In this document: positions 21,834 through 32,525 of the stretch, piece by piece
Numbering within the stretch: the first letter of the stretch is position 1
Layout: every line of letters starts with the position of its first letter
Source of the DNA: Nemertoderma westbladi
Lineage: Eukaryota > Xenacoelomorpha > Nemertodermatida > Nemertodermatidae
Reading direction: 5' to 3'
NCBI GenBank assembly: GCA_032718475.1
Contig: JAUCBJ010000509.1
Span: 1-47,230, forward strand
DNA: 47,230 nt
Program-made: the position numbers and the translations under genes
The notes under the pieces: model-generated
Database searches by the model: none
What the model saw: only the letters and a program-made list of their open reading frames with translations
What the model was told of the DNA's origin: nothing

Positions 21834-23657
21834 AATACATTAATATAGTAATACTCTAATACTGCAATAATTTAGACCGACTTACCTGACAGCCTGATGA
21901 TATGGCAGTATGGGATTGGGATATGCAATTAGTGAAATAATATAGAAGGCTAAATTAAAAATTAGGCCTAGATATGTAACAGCATCTACAGACCTACCAG
22001 TGCTGACGTACTGGCTGACTGGTATTAGCAGATTAATGCAGACAGGTGACAGGTCAGGCTATAGCCTGATAGCTGTATAGTCAGTACAGATCTGCAGATA
22101 GTCAGTATAGATAGTACCGGTATCTAGGCTAGGCCTAGACCTAATGCTGTAATAGTATATTACAATAGTAATACAGTATAAATAGGACTGTAAATATTGA
22201 AGTACCGGTACTGAAGTATGGGTACTACTACTACTGTCAGATAGTACTGCAGTAGTTTGGTATTCTACAGCAGCAGTCGGCATCACAGACGGCTGTAGTC
22301 TTCAGTCTGGCAGACAGCAATGGCAGACTGGTTGACTGGGCTGTATACAGATGAGATACACTGCTGTACAGTGCAGCAGTGTTGTACCTGTCTGATTGTC
22401 AGTTTTTGCTGTACAGCCTAAATTAATTGTTAGTCCGGTTACTGCAATTCCTTAGAAGCCTATTTATAGTATTGTATTTAACCGGGCCACTGCAACTCGG
22501 CATGCAGTACAGAAAGCAGTATAAATTGAAATAATAGTTTAGTTTAAACAAGTGCAGTAAAGTTTAATATAATAAGTTGACAAGAGAGTATCTGAAACTA
22601 TTTTATACAGTAAAGTTGTACTGTACAGTATGTATTATTCTGTTATTACGTTTAATATAATCATAATAATCAATATTGACAGCGTAGTACAGTAGATATG
22701 AAAGAAAGACAATTATCAAAACCTTTTGGAACCGAAGTGTGATTCCACTTCCTACAAGTACATGCAGTACGTACAGTACAGTACCTACACTTCTGAAGGC
22801 TGAGACACACGACCTCAATCGAACTGTTTTACTACACCACAGTGTTAGTCAAAACTACAGTATTAGGTCAGTCCACACAAATAATATGCCACCAATATAC
22901 TCCACGGAATTATCTGAGACCGTCAGAAGATTTATTATGTGGGACGGCCATATTAATGCGCAGTGAATTAATGTGTTTCGAAATCTCACCGTTATTTGCG
23001 AACAATACAACCCAGATCCCTAATTGATCAGATCTTGAAACAAAGAAGTTTTGCTCGCGGAGAGTCAAGCTGTTAAAATATGAAAACTCAATAACTTCTA
23101 GATAAAAACTAAGCCTCCGGAGTACGAAGTGGGATTTATCCTATACCCAAACGATTTAATCGGACAACTTAGATAATTATCGAGAACTCCTTTACCAGGG
23201 CGCAGCAGACTATACGGATACAGATCACATGCACCGAATTACAACATCAAACCACGCACTGTCACGAAGCTTATTACTGACATTCATATCACAGCCGACG
23301 GGAATGGACAAGACAAACTGTCGCCAACCTCTCAACAGTTTATCTCAATACACTATAGAGATACGCTAGGACTTATCTGATGCCTATCTCGATTTATAAT
23401 TCTACAGTGCACAGGAAATGTGTAAAATACTGTATATTTTACACCCAGGAATAAGAGTAGTCAAGCCTACGGACACATACAGTAAATTATTTTAAGGTAT
23501 TGTAGAGGCTCACAAACAAATGAAACACTGTACGTTATAATCACATCAGAAATAATACTGTATGTTTATTCCAAATAGTTTGGAAATTTAATCTTGTAAT
23601 TTGCTTCCGATATGAAAACAACAAGTAAATAAATACTGTTGGAAGCAATAAAATTAA
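21834..23657 (-). other. BEL 5' untranslated leader
   Basis: Leader between the 5' LTR and the first ORF, AT-rich with many short GTACAGTAC-type repeats and no long frame on the coding strand. No TGG-type primer-binding site is visible directly after the LTR. An inverted pair TTGCTTCC/GGAAGCAA (23601-23608 and 23641-23648) lies within 60 bases of the LTR. Confidence 0.6.
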
Positions 23658-24595
23658 TGTTCGCGCCGCTGACTTTTTCTAACTCACAACGCGATATTTG
23701 TCACGGAGCGATGGTATTTTTACGTTGAGTTGCAATACGCTAATTAATTAGTACTTTAATAGGCTTAATGAATATATGAAGTGTATGTATAGATTACGGT
23801 GCCCGGAATGTAATTGAACCAGACAACAATCGGACACAAAGGGCTGTCAATCACACACAGTGCACTGGCAATAAAGGGCAGAGAACAAATGGCTTGACAC
23901 TCACCGTGTGCGGCAAATAGCTCCCCTTGTTTCCCTTTAATCGTTGAACAACGTCTTGTGTTATATCTTTCTTCATATATTACTTTCAATGCAGATTACA
24001 GTATATACCGTATATATCAAACTTATTATACAGTTAATAATTAATGATTTATAAATACTGCATACATAACTATTAAATTTAGTACTATTTGAACTTAATT
24101 TTATTGCTTTCCTATTGCAACTCTATCGCGTTACGGTGAGTGATAAATTAATAATCACCGCTCAATATTAAACCAAGGCCTTATATACCACATAACAAAT
24201 AGGGATGTCCTATACACAAGTACAGCAGCTGCGATTGCCCTAGAAATTCAACCAATAACAGCGTCAGAAATCTGTAAATCTCATTAACTGCCATCTGGTT
24301 GTTACAGCTGAATCTTCTACAATAAGTAGAATATGAGAAAGAAAAGAAAGCACACAATATAAATTACGTTTCAATAACCTAACCAACCACCAATATGGCC
24401 CTCATGGATTTGCCTTAGGACGGCAGAATATATTAAGTTATTAATAGTAATTAATTCACTGTACCGTAATAGGGGAACATAATCATTGGTGAAATCAGGT
24501 TATGGAATATAAACTAATGAGAGCTTATAACGATATTTAAGATACTGAATAGGGCCTATAACAGATAAACTAAATATAGGCGAGTTTCACCAACA
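23658..24595 (-). repeat. 5' LTR of the BEL/Pao element
   Basis: 938 bp, TGTT...AACA. It should contain the promoter for the minus-strand transcript. Differences from the 3' LTR were seen near 23664, 23704, 23942, 24116, 24141 and 24257. Confidence 0.92.
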
Positions 24596-24600
24596 GAATA

Positions 24601-25189
24601 TATGGCTAATGATTGATTTGCTGATACCAAATATCTGAAAGGCCTGTCTAGGAAAATAAATGAATGCTAAAGTATATTATTTTATTATAAATGTTCAGAT
24701 TTTAGCTAATTATAGGTGGTTATGGCCTGGTTTAGCCAAGTTATAATAGCCCATTATAGATCGTTATAGTCTGTTACACAGTATGTCGTTCTACCTTTTA
24801 GTAAGTACCACCAAGTACCATAAGTTGTTTAGGTAAATGTTGATTTCACACAGTACCGGTAACATGGGGCATTGCGACACATGTTGCAAGTGCGCAACTC
24901 TTTATCGTGTATGAGAAAGATAGTGCATTGTATGATAAGTACTCACCCAAATATCTCTTAAAATTTGTACTGTACTTAGCAAGTACTTTTTAAATGTTTT
25001 TAAATATTTTTTCATAATCTAAATTGTTTTTTTTGTAATCAATATATTTTTAAATTTTTGGCGTCAATGGGGCCTCATATGTAATTAGTTTATGCTATAT
25101 AGGAATTCAGATTTCCTATTTGTCAGGGGGCAACATACAGTTCGATTTGAAGTTTCCATGAAGATGTTAAACTATTACTACTTGCACGT
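24601..25189. other. Intergenic region right of the BEL element
   Basis: The first ten bases (TATGGCTAAT) continue the duplicated block interrupted by the BEL insertion. Beyond that, similarity to 33015 onward fades. AT-rich; no gene recognised. Confidence 0.45.
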
Positions 25190-25341
25190 CTCGAATAAGC
25201 GCCCAGTCTCGAATAAGCACCCAGTCACGAATAAGCGCCCAGTCTCGAATAAGTGCCCAGTCTCGAATAAGCGCCCAGTCTCAAATAAGCAGTGTGTCTC
25301 GAATAAGCAACCTGTCTCGAATAAGTGTCCAATCTCGAATG
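25190..25341. repeat. 18-bp minisatellite
   Basis: About eight and a half head-to-tail copies of an 18-bp unit, CTCGAATAAGCGCCCAGT. Because 18 is a multiple of three, one plus frame (25092-25370) stays open as repeats of SNKRPV, but the flanks show no protein-like sequence, so this is probably not a gene. Confidence 0.9.
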
Positions 25342-25378
25342 ATTTTGTGTATTGTCTAAATGTTGTCTAAAGTATTGG

Positions 25379-27150
25379 TTGGAAACAGTGGCGGAGATCT
25401 GTATTTGGGAGTGGGGGGGACATAAAGAGTAGGGACTTTTTTATTTACTTTAATTTATTTATTTACTAAAATAACCTTTGTGGGGCGAGCCACAAAGTAA
25501 GCGAGTATGCGTAAAGTGCGTATATTATACAGTATGACAAACAAAAACCATAAATCAGTTTCCAAAAACATTCTTTCGAATTTCAGATTGTTTTGTAAAA
25601 ATACATACAAGTTTTTCAATGTCACAGTGACCTAAAATGTCTTTGTGCACATGACATACAGCTAAGTAGTTAAGCGTTTCTGAGCCATTGTAGATCTTAA
25701 CCAAGTTTTCAATCGGCGCAGCCGCAGGACGGAAAAGCTCCGCTCACATTCGCATGAAGATACTGGGCAAACTAGTAATAGTCTTAGTAAATTAAATACT
25801 TGAGGAAATAGGTTTTTCACGTCTGCTGACATTGCTTTATAAGATGACACAGCTTTACTTAGGGATCTGGATTTGGTAGAATGATTGAACATTTTCAATT
25901 CAAGTTCAAGGCTGTCACCGCTCAGTTCTGGATATTGACTAACAATCTCACGGTTAACTGTCCCAGTTGTTAAACATTTCTCTAACTCGATGTAATTTTG
26001 TATACTACCATTGTTCGGAAAAAATCGGTCATGTAACTCAGAGAGTATGTTATCGATAAATTCGTAGTATATGGTGCGGAAATGCGCCTCTACAGTTAGA
26101 GCCTGATAAGGTTCAGCAGGACCAGTATAACGTCTTGGGGGGCGTCTATTTCTTGGAATCGATAGCGTACTTAATCCCAATTCCTCTAGCTTCGCACTAG
26201 CTTCAGTGAAAACCGCGCTGAATGCCTCCGCTGTTCTCAACCTCTGCAGTTCGTTAACAATCAGAGGGACTGTCTCCATCGTACCTTTAAGAGTCATAGT
26301 GCGGGACTGCAGCGACTTATTAAATTGCTCCATTATAGTTAAGCGTTTTACAGCCAACATTAAAGCCAATAACGATACTAAACTATACTATTGAGTAATT
26401 CGCCCATAACGTAAACCACGGAAAAATAACACTAATACAGTATATTGCATTGTGCCATTTTGTTATCAATATTAGAGGGAATCCCTTCCTATTGTATTGT
26501 ATACATGCGCTCATGGTATACACCAGAGGTCTAGTCAGTCAACCAACAGAATCAACTTACCTTCAATATACTATGTGTCTCCTTGTCTGCGCTACTAATG
26601 AATTGAATGGATACACCCCATGTTAAATAAATACATGTTCTGGAATGAATATTTACAACTTGGCTGCCTCTCACATTGACTACTAAGGGCCCTCATATTT
26701 TGTTTCACTGGAAACAGTTACAGTATGTTAGCAGTAGTTGGATGCCCTGTCCACTCATGGGGCATCCCAAATCCCCAGCCGGCTACGTCAGTTGCCAGAG
26801 AACCAATAGAAACAACTCTCAACTTTAAATTAATTTAAAATTTATAATTCGGCCGGCCACAAGGCCGAGGCCATGATGGCCTTGTTAGCCTAGGCGGTAA
26901 TGAGGCCCTGCTCACATTGAGGCTAGTATACATACATAGAGGCAATAAACCAACGTTGCCATGTTTCATGTATAATTACCGCTATAATGATATTTAACCG
27001 ATAATTGGATCAATTCAACCGCCGGTGGAATCTGGACTGAATGAAAAAACATGTGCTACCTAAATGTGGAAGGGACATTATCATGGATTCTAAAAAGTGG
27101 GGGGGACAATGTCCCCCTCTCCCCCCCAGGATTTCCGCCTCTGTTGGAAA
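25379..27150 (-). mobile_element. hAT DNA transposon, internally deleted
   Basis: The element spans about 25386-27143 (1758 bp). Its left end CAGTGGCGGAGATC and right end (read inward) CAGAGGCGGAAATC are inverted repeats, each followed by a G-rich run ending GGGGGACA. TTGGAAA repeats on both sides (25379-25385 and 27144-27150) fit the 8-bp target duplication of hAT elements with one ambiguous base. The minus strand encodes the C-terminal part of a hAT transposase. The right 700 bp has no coding sequence. Confidence 0.85.
25555..26369 (-). pseudogene. hAT transposase C-terminal part
   Basis: The open frame 25662-26369 encodes 235 residues that end with the hAT dimerisation signature SSCECERSFSVLRLRRLKTWLRS, as in zinc-finger MYM1/THAP12-like hAT proteins. 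Just past it a stop interrupts the sequence; in the next frame LAVCHVHKDI continues the conserved C-terminus to about 25555, so a frameshift sits near 25665. The N-terminal BED finger and catalytic residues are absent. Inference: a non-functional relic or a substrate mobilised by another copy. Confidence 0.82.
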
Positions 27151-27295
27151 AGTGCCTCTTTCGGCATCAGTTAACATTCCATCTCATTACTCTATTGTTA
27201 TATTTGAATATACTAGTTATAAAGTCAGTTGTCATCCACATTACTTATTGAACCAAATAAAGCCTGTATTATAGTTTTGATATAACAGCACTGTA

Positions 27296-27556
27296 TTTAT
27301 ACAAAATACTATTACCAAAAACAGATAGATACAACAAAGTAATGGGTTGCCCACATGTCCACTGGGCAATGACCAGCCCCCTTCACAGTTAATTTATTTA
27401 CTTGTCAATATGATCAATAATATCATGATACTCGCAAACATTAACAGCCTGTTGTGTTTGTATTAGCAGGGCAGGAATTTGAAATAATCCAGACCCAAAT
27501 CCAAGGAGAGCACATCCAGTGATAGATATAGCGAGATATGAGATAAACCAGGAGAT
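27296..27556 (-). pseudogene. Broken fourth copy of the MFS transporter
   Basis: On the minus strand, 27556-27410 matches the TM10 region of copies 1-3 (GCALLGFGSGL, then QTQQAVNVCEYHD, corresponding to ETQTQ.AVNVCGYRDNVD). The sequence then jumps over the last 75 or so codons to the 3'-UTR, with GGGCAACCCATTA (as after copy 2, near 36580) and the conserved motif CTGTTTTTGGTAATA at 27308-27322. It is an internally deleted, 5'-truncated pseudogene lying just right of the hAT element. Confidence 0.8.
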
Positions 27557-28180
27557 GAATCAGGTAAATATAATACTGCTTAGTTAGGGCGTTACGTTAA
27601 TTACATGCACTTGTATTTCTGCAGTCAAAATATTAAATCTGCAGTAATCTGGTGATCCGCCAGATAATTTGTATATGGTTGATGTTTTGTATAACTTTTA
27701 ATATTAATAACCTGAAATTTTATTTCAAAACATAGTAACCAAAGTTAGGTCAGCTTTGAATAAAGCTATTACAGAGTAACAATACTTAGTCAGTTTCGGA
27801 ATGTACTGAATGAATATTTTCAGACTTAGTTGGTTTTGGGAAATTTTGATTGGCTGATACTATGATAGAAAGATGCAGCTTGAAACTCCGATTCTAGTGA
27901 TATCCATAACTTATTTTTGACCAAAATTTCCGGGCCGCTGTACCGTCCAGATACAAAATTTACTGTCTACCAGGTAAGTATTGACACTTTACTGTATATG
28001 GACAGTTGTTGTAATTTTTTCATTTTGTCCTGTATGTACTTTTCCTGGCTGATGTTGTACGCCACATGAGCATTTAATTACACCGTGTCCCTCTCAGGGA
28101 TATGGAAACTTTGCTTCTTCTGTCTGGTGGAGTAAAAAAAGATTGGGGATAGAGTGATCAACCTTGGGAGATTGAAATGT
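27557..28180. other. Intergenic region with a consensus splice donor
   Basis: No coding exon recognised. CAG/GTAAGT at 27971-27979 is a perfect 5' splice-site consensus, which could mark a non-coding 5' exon on the plus strand, but one site proves nothing. Confidence 0.25.
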
Positions 28181-28181
28181 G

Positions 28182-28830
28182 CTCTCCCTGCCATATAGGA
28201 ATCAAATGAATTTGAAATCCTGTTGATTAGGGTTTATGCAGTACAAAGAAATATATTATATGAGAGAATGAATGAACAAAGCATGAAAAATAATTTATTC
28301 TTGATCAATCAGCAGAAACTTGTACTGTTGCGGACATAACATGTGTTCCAGGTTGATTATAAAGCATATATCAAACAATCTTTATCCACTTCGATTCACT
28401 GTTGTGCTATTCCCTTTTAATATATATTATTTAGATTTTTTATGTCTGCCAGGGAGAATACTGTAGAATATTCTAGAGAGTAAAAGACTCAATTTTCAAA
28501 AATGTAAATATTAGTTCTGCATGCAAACAAGCGACCGAACCAACCAAGGTCATTGACACGATGGTTCCTGTTCCCACTTATAGTAAGTTCGATTAACAAG
28601 GCCGTTTAAACGGACTTATGTTCGTTAGAAGTTTGCGCGGCTCATACCCATCCATAACTTGTAACTGGCCAGTTCAGTATGTTTTCTCAACATTGATCCT
28701 TTCAACATTCTCTTATCACTATTGTAAGGTGTAATATAATGGACAGGACACGATATCACATTACAAAGCACCAGGACTGGAGTGCCAACCATAGTAGTAG
28801 TGATCAAACCAAGACTATAAGCAACAGACA
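28182..28830 (-). repeat. Dispersed repeat, copy B (inverted)
   Basis: Reverse-oriented copy of 5150-5757. The part 28197-28418 is almost identical to 5527-5757. The part 28625-28831 corresponds to 5195-5345 and stays open on the minus strand for 68 codons, so the repeat may once have coded for something; I recognise no domain. Confidence 0.65.
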
Positions 28831-29457
28831 AAACAAGACAATTTAATAAGAATTTAATTTACAGTAGGCAGGATCATAAATTCAAAAATGTTGGTCAATT
28901 TCTTAGAGAATCTCAATTTAGTGGCTTCCAGATGTACTGAATCCATTGCTGCACACCGTTTATTTCTAGCACATTTCTATACTTTGAGTTTTTTGCCTCG
29001 AAGATCCGAAAAATATCATCCAAACATCAAATGTTTTATCTATATAGTATTGAACACCAAAACACGTGCAACACATTAACAAAGGAAATTATAATTATCT
29101 CATCACATAAGGCAACATTAAGACAAACAGTCTAGGCCAAAACACCAATAAAATAGTAAAATAGCATTTAAGAAGTCAATTTATAATTTATAAGCCTTTG
29201 AATTCCGATTTGGTATTGAAGTGAGGCATCAATTGGCGCCGTTTCAGGAGCACCCCAATATACCCATCTCGACCTTTGTGACCGTAAACCTTCAAGGCGG
29301 ATTCATTTACGACTTTTACGGGGTATCATTGGTTTCTAGAACACTGAATATAGTTATTCTTTGAGGCATGGTTGCCATTTCTGGCAGAGCACGGGAATAA
29401 TGTTGTACTTTCCTATGAGTGACTGAAAAAGGCCTAGTGAATAAATCTTCTACAACC
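28831..29457. other. Intergenic region, nothing recognised
   Basis: Only short frames (for example 28888-29079) without family resemblance. Confidence 0.35.
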
Positions 29458-29545
29458 CTGGTAGCTCAGTGGTCTTAGGACACCCACTCGGCTGATGATA
29501 ACCGGAAGTTTGAAACCTAGGTACTGGGTTCGAACCAATAGGGGC
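29458..29545 (+). repeat. tRNA-like sequence, probable SINE head
   Basis: TGGTAGCTCAGTGGTCTTA resembles an RNA polymerase III A box, and GGGTTCGAACC about 60 bases later is a perfect B box. The acceptor and D stems do not pair well and the spacing is longer than in a standard tRNA, so a tRNA-derived SINE or tRNA pseudogene is more likely than a working tRNA. The SINE body may extend through 29840, but no second copy is present here to define it. Confidence 0.5.
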
Positions 29546-30387
29546 GGTTGATATTTTTTGCTATGGAGAGTGTTAAGCGCAAGCAGAACCGTCAGTACAG
29601 GGTCTGTCAATCACACGCTCCGTTCTCTGTCGATTTCTCAACAGAGAGCTAACTGTTCGAATTTATATGCCAAAACAGCAGTAACCAAAACAATAAATCT
29701 GAAATGGCTCCCTAATCTACTTAATATGAGTGCGGATGGCCTTGCACTCGGTGTTCACTTCCCACAGAAATACAGGAAGTTATTGGGCGATGTCGAATGT
29801 GAGAATATTTTATGTTGTAATGGGTTCGGATATTAATTTGCCCTAATGTCGAAACTTGGCCTTATGCTGGTTTAAGCCAGCGACTTTACTACTGCGTTAC
29901 TCTGGCTACCGCTGTACACCTGCTAACCCGCTATTTTCAAATAACCGCCTAGCGTTGGATATTCTAAGGTGTTTCTAAGCGTAATTTACCCAACTATTCT
30001 CCGCTATGCAGCGTACAAGTTCTTAAGACGCTCTTTAACAACACAACATAAAATAACGTTAACACTAATATATGGCGATAGTAGCGCTAAAGGTAGTGTT
30101 AGTGATAGCGCTAGTGTAACGCTAGTGTAAAACACTTAGGCCATCCCAGCTATATGTAGTCTCCCTAGCTAAACCCACTATTTCTACCGTAGTACTGCAA
30201 GGCTGAGACAAAATCTGGATCGTCAGCCCCGGATGCTGTAGTGACGACTGGTCCCCTAACTGATTAGCCCAACCGCAACTTCTGGCCCCCCGCCAGCATT
30301 GCCCCACATTGGATCGTCCACTCCTCCTTCCGTCGCTTCCACAGTGCACCCGCTACGCCTACCGGTACAGTTAGTCATATAGTCGGT
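29546..30387. other. Intergenic region
   Basis: An open frame at 29558-29836 shows no family resemblance and may be SINE body. Around 30060-30130 short GCTAGTGTAA/GCGCTA motifs repeat imperfectly. No gene supported. Confidence 0.3.
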
Positions 30388-31359
30388 CATATAGTTCAGT
30401 TCATGATTGAGTTCAGTTCAGTAGCTGCCCAGACTTTCTGGAATATTTCGATTTTCAAAGTTTATGGGACTTGTATGCTGTAGATTCTGCATGCACACAT
30501 TGTGTATAAAATTGTTTATATCTACTATAAATCATTTTTTTCATTTCCAACCAATTCTACTATAGACCATTTTTTCATTTCCAATACAATGATGACCAAT
30601 CTACAAGGTTATATAATTCATTCTGGGGAAAATTTGCCTTATCATACATAGTTCTATCAAATAATTAGCCTCAGTTCCATCTATTTAAATGCATAGGCTT
30701 TTCCTTTTGTTCGGCAATGACGTCCAGGTGGGATCGAACTGGTGACCTCCAGGTTGGAAGTCTGATGCTATAGCCTTTTCCTGTGAAACATCATTATACA
30801 AGGGCGGATGCATAACAGAGAATGTATTTTGTATATTGTCTAAAGTGTCACTTGGAAAAATGCGTCTACTATTGGCATGCTGCATCGCAGCTGCATTATA
30901 TATTAGGAATGCTGTGCCGGCTTGTCGATAAAATTGCATCGCCACAACTCCCTATCACCCATAACATTTGCTAGAGAAGCTGCATCTTCAAGGCCGGAGT
31001 GCCCTTAAGAGGTGTCTCAAGAAAGTCATGGGTTCTCATGTCTACTATGCTTATTCACTCCATGTCGCCACTAAATCACAAGATTATGCACTGGCTGGTC
31101 CTCATGGCGAAAGCAATGTCATGCAAGAAGGATTTATTCATCACTGCACGAACAATGCAGAGCCGAAGGGCAAAAGTTGATTTCCGGAAGAGTGGTGGTG
31201 CAGGAGTTCCTGCTCCTTATCCAGCCATGGACTTCGACCTCGCTCCACATACATGATGCAACACAACTCCCAGCAGGGATCCCAAACTTCTATAAACCCC
31301 TCCATTTATTCTAATTAACTTGGCAGGGAAACTAGTGCCGAAGTCTTCAGTTTACAAGT
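30388..31359. repeat. Duplicated block, copy 2 (left part)
   Basis: Matches 10480-11478 closely. It is interrupted at 31360 by the solo LTR and resumes at 32923. Confidence 0.88.
30870..31180 (-). mobile_element. LINE 3' end inside duplicated block, copy 2
   Basis: Same fragment as 10985-11300, with the GCCGGCACAGCATTC tail and degraded ORF2 end on the minus strand. It is inherited by block duplication, not an independent insertion. Confidence 0.7.
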
Positions 31360-31679
31360 TGTTCGGGGTATTTCAACTTTTCTTAACGGGAGTTGAATAT
31401 TTTTTGGATTTATTTTAAATGAATATTCCGATATCACTACTGGGTGCGGGAACATAGGATTTGGGCACATTCAATGGACTGGGGGCGATTTATGGGCGAA
31501 TATTGGGGCGACTTACGGGGTACAGGACTCATTTCATGTATTTAAGGGCCAGGGATGGGAGGCAAAGTTAAGCAGTATTCAGGTTTCCCTGATTACTATT
31601 AGGCCTAGCCAACTTCCTGCTGCCTGTAGAGGTGGATTTGGTAACTCGCTAGGTCTAAAGTACAACACCAACAGCAGTT

Positions 31680-32110
31680 ATTACGAGCCTGAATAAGGAC
31701 TCGGAAAGTCTGCTGCTTGTGTCAGGGATTTGCGACGGGAACCGACAGACAGACCTTTAGCGGTCCCTGGTCGCCGGCAGTTAGTACGAGCCTGAATAAG
31801 GACTCGGAAAGCCTGCCGACATACGCCAGGGACTTGCGACGGGTCGAGCGACTAACGGAGGAAGGGTTCGACGACCGGCGTTAGTACGAGCCTGAATAAG
31901 GACTCGGAAAACCACCAACCGTTGGGGCTCACGACGGGCTGACATACCCTTTGCCAAGCCGTGCTGCTTTCCTGATGACCGATCCCTTCGGGGTTCGGGA
32001 AGGGTGGGATGGACACGCAACGTGGTCGAAAGACAAAGGACCGGACCCCACTGGCCTACCGACTGTTCGGAGCAACTTCTCAGCTACCGAAGCGACTACG
32101 AGCCTGAATA
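31680..32110. repeat. Degenerate sub-repeats in the solo LTR
   Basis: The phrase ACGAGCCTGAATAAGGACTC recurs at about 31685, 31786, 31885 and 32098, spaced roughly 100 or 200 bases apart. The related LTR at 44392-45719 has the same phrase in reverse complement near 45000, 45200, 45330 and 45430. Confidence 0.85.
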
Positions 32111-32129
32111 AGGACTCGAAAAGTCTAGG

Positions 32130-32525
32130 TGGTTGGGTCCCTGCGATGAACTGACTGACCCCTAGCCAAGCCGTACCGCTTTCCTGATTACCGATCCCTT
32201 CGGGGTTCGGGAAGGGTGGGACGGACACGCAAACGGGTCCACCGACACGACAGACCCCTAGCCAAGCCGTACCGCTTTCCTGATGACCGATCAATTCGGG
32301 GTTCGGGAAGGGTGGGATGGACACGCAAACGGGTCCACCGACACGACAGACCCCTAGCCAAGCCATACCGCTTTCCTGATGACCGATCCCTTCGGGGTTT
32401 GGGAAGGGTGGGACGGACACGCAACCGGGTCTACTGACTGGACCGACCCTTAGCCAAGCCGTACCGCTTTCCTGATGACCGATCCCTTCGGGGTTCGGGA
32501 AGGGTGGGACGGACACGCAACCGGG
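32130..32525. repeat. 96-bp tandem repeats in the solo LTR
   Basis: The core CGGGGTTCGGGAAGGGTGGG starts at 32201, 32297, 32393 and 32489, an exact period of 96 bp, with slight variation between units. A detached fifth unit lies at 31989. The LTR at 44392 has only two adjacent units (about 44798 and 44894) and a detached one near 45105. Long open frames here are a by-product of a period divisible by three. Confidence 0.92.

Larger units (their letters stand above)
11553..24600 (-). mobile_element. Full-length BEL/Pao LTR retrotransposon
   Basis: A complete element of 13,038 bp (11558-24595) on the minus strand. Two 938-bp LTRs (11558-12495 and 23658-24595) begin TGTT and end AACA, and 5-bp direct repeats GAATA flank it (11553-11557 and 24596-24600). 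By eye the LTRs differ at only six positions, about 0.6%, so the insertion looks recent. The internal region encodes gag-type sequence with a DUF1759 domain, zinc knuckles, a retropepsin-like protease, RT with YMDD, RNase H, integrase and the C-terminal DUF5641 domain, the standard BEL/Pao order. No env gene was found. At least four coding lesions (near 20997-21040, 20591, 17047 and 15205) and an in-frame TGA at 16033 make this copy unlikely to be autonomous. Confidence 0.95.

Noticed and set aside
25190-25341. CRISPR-like array
   Set aside because: The 18-bp units are contiguous without spacers, and the window is eukaryotic; this is a minisatellite.
27971-27980. Splice donor marking a host exon
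   Set aside because: A perfect CAG/GTAAGT alone is expected by chance in a window of this size; no matching acceptor or coding exon was found.
29458-29545. Functional tRNA gene
   Set aside because: A and B boxes are too far apart and the acceptor and D stems pair poorly; a SINE or pseudo-tRNA is more likely.
31929-32516. Long minus-strand frame rich in proline and arginine, apparently a 195-residue protein
   Set aside because: It is generated by the 96-bp tandem repeat of the solo LTR; a period divisible by three keeps frames open on both strands.
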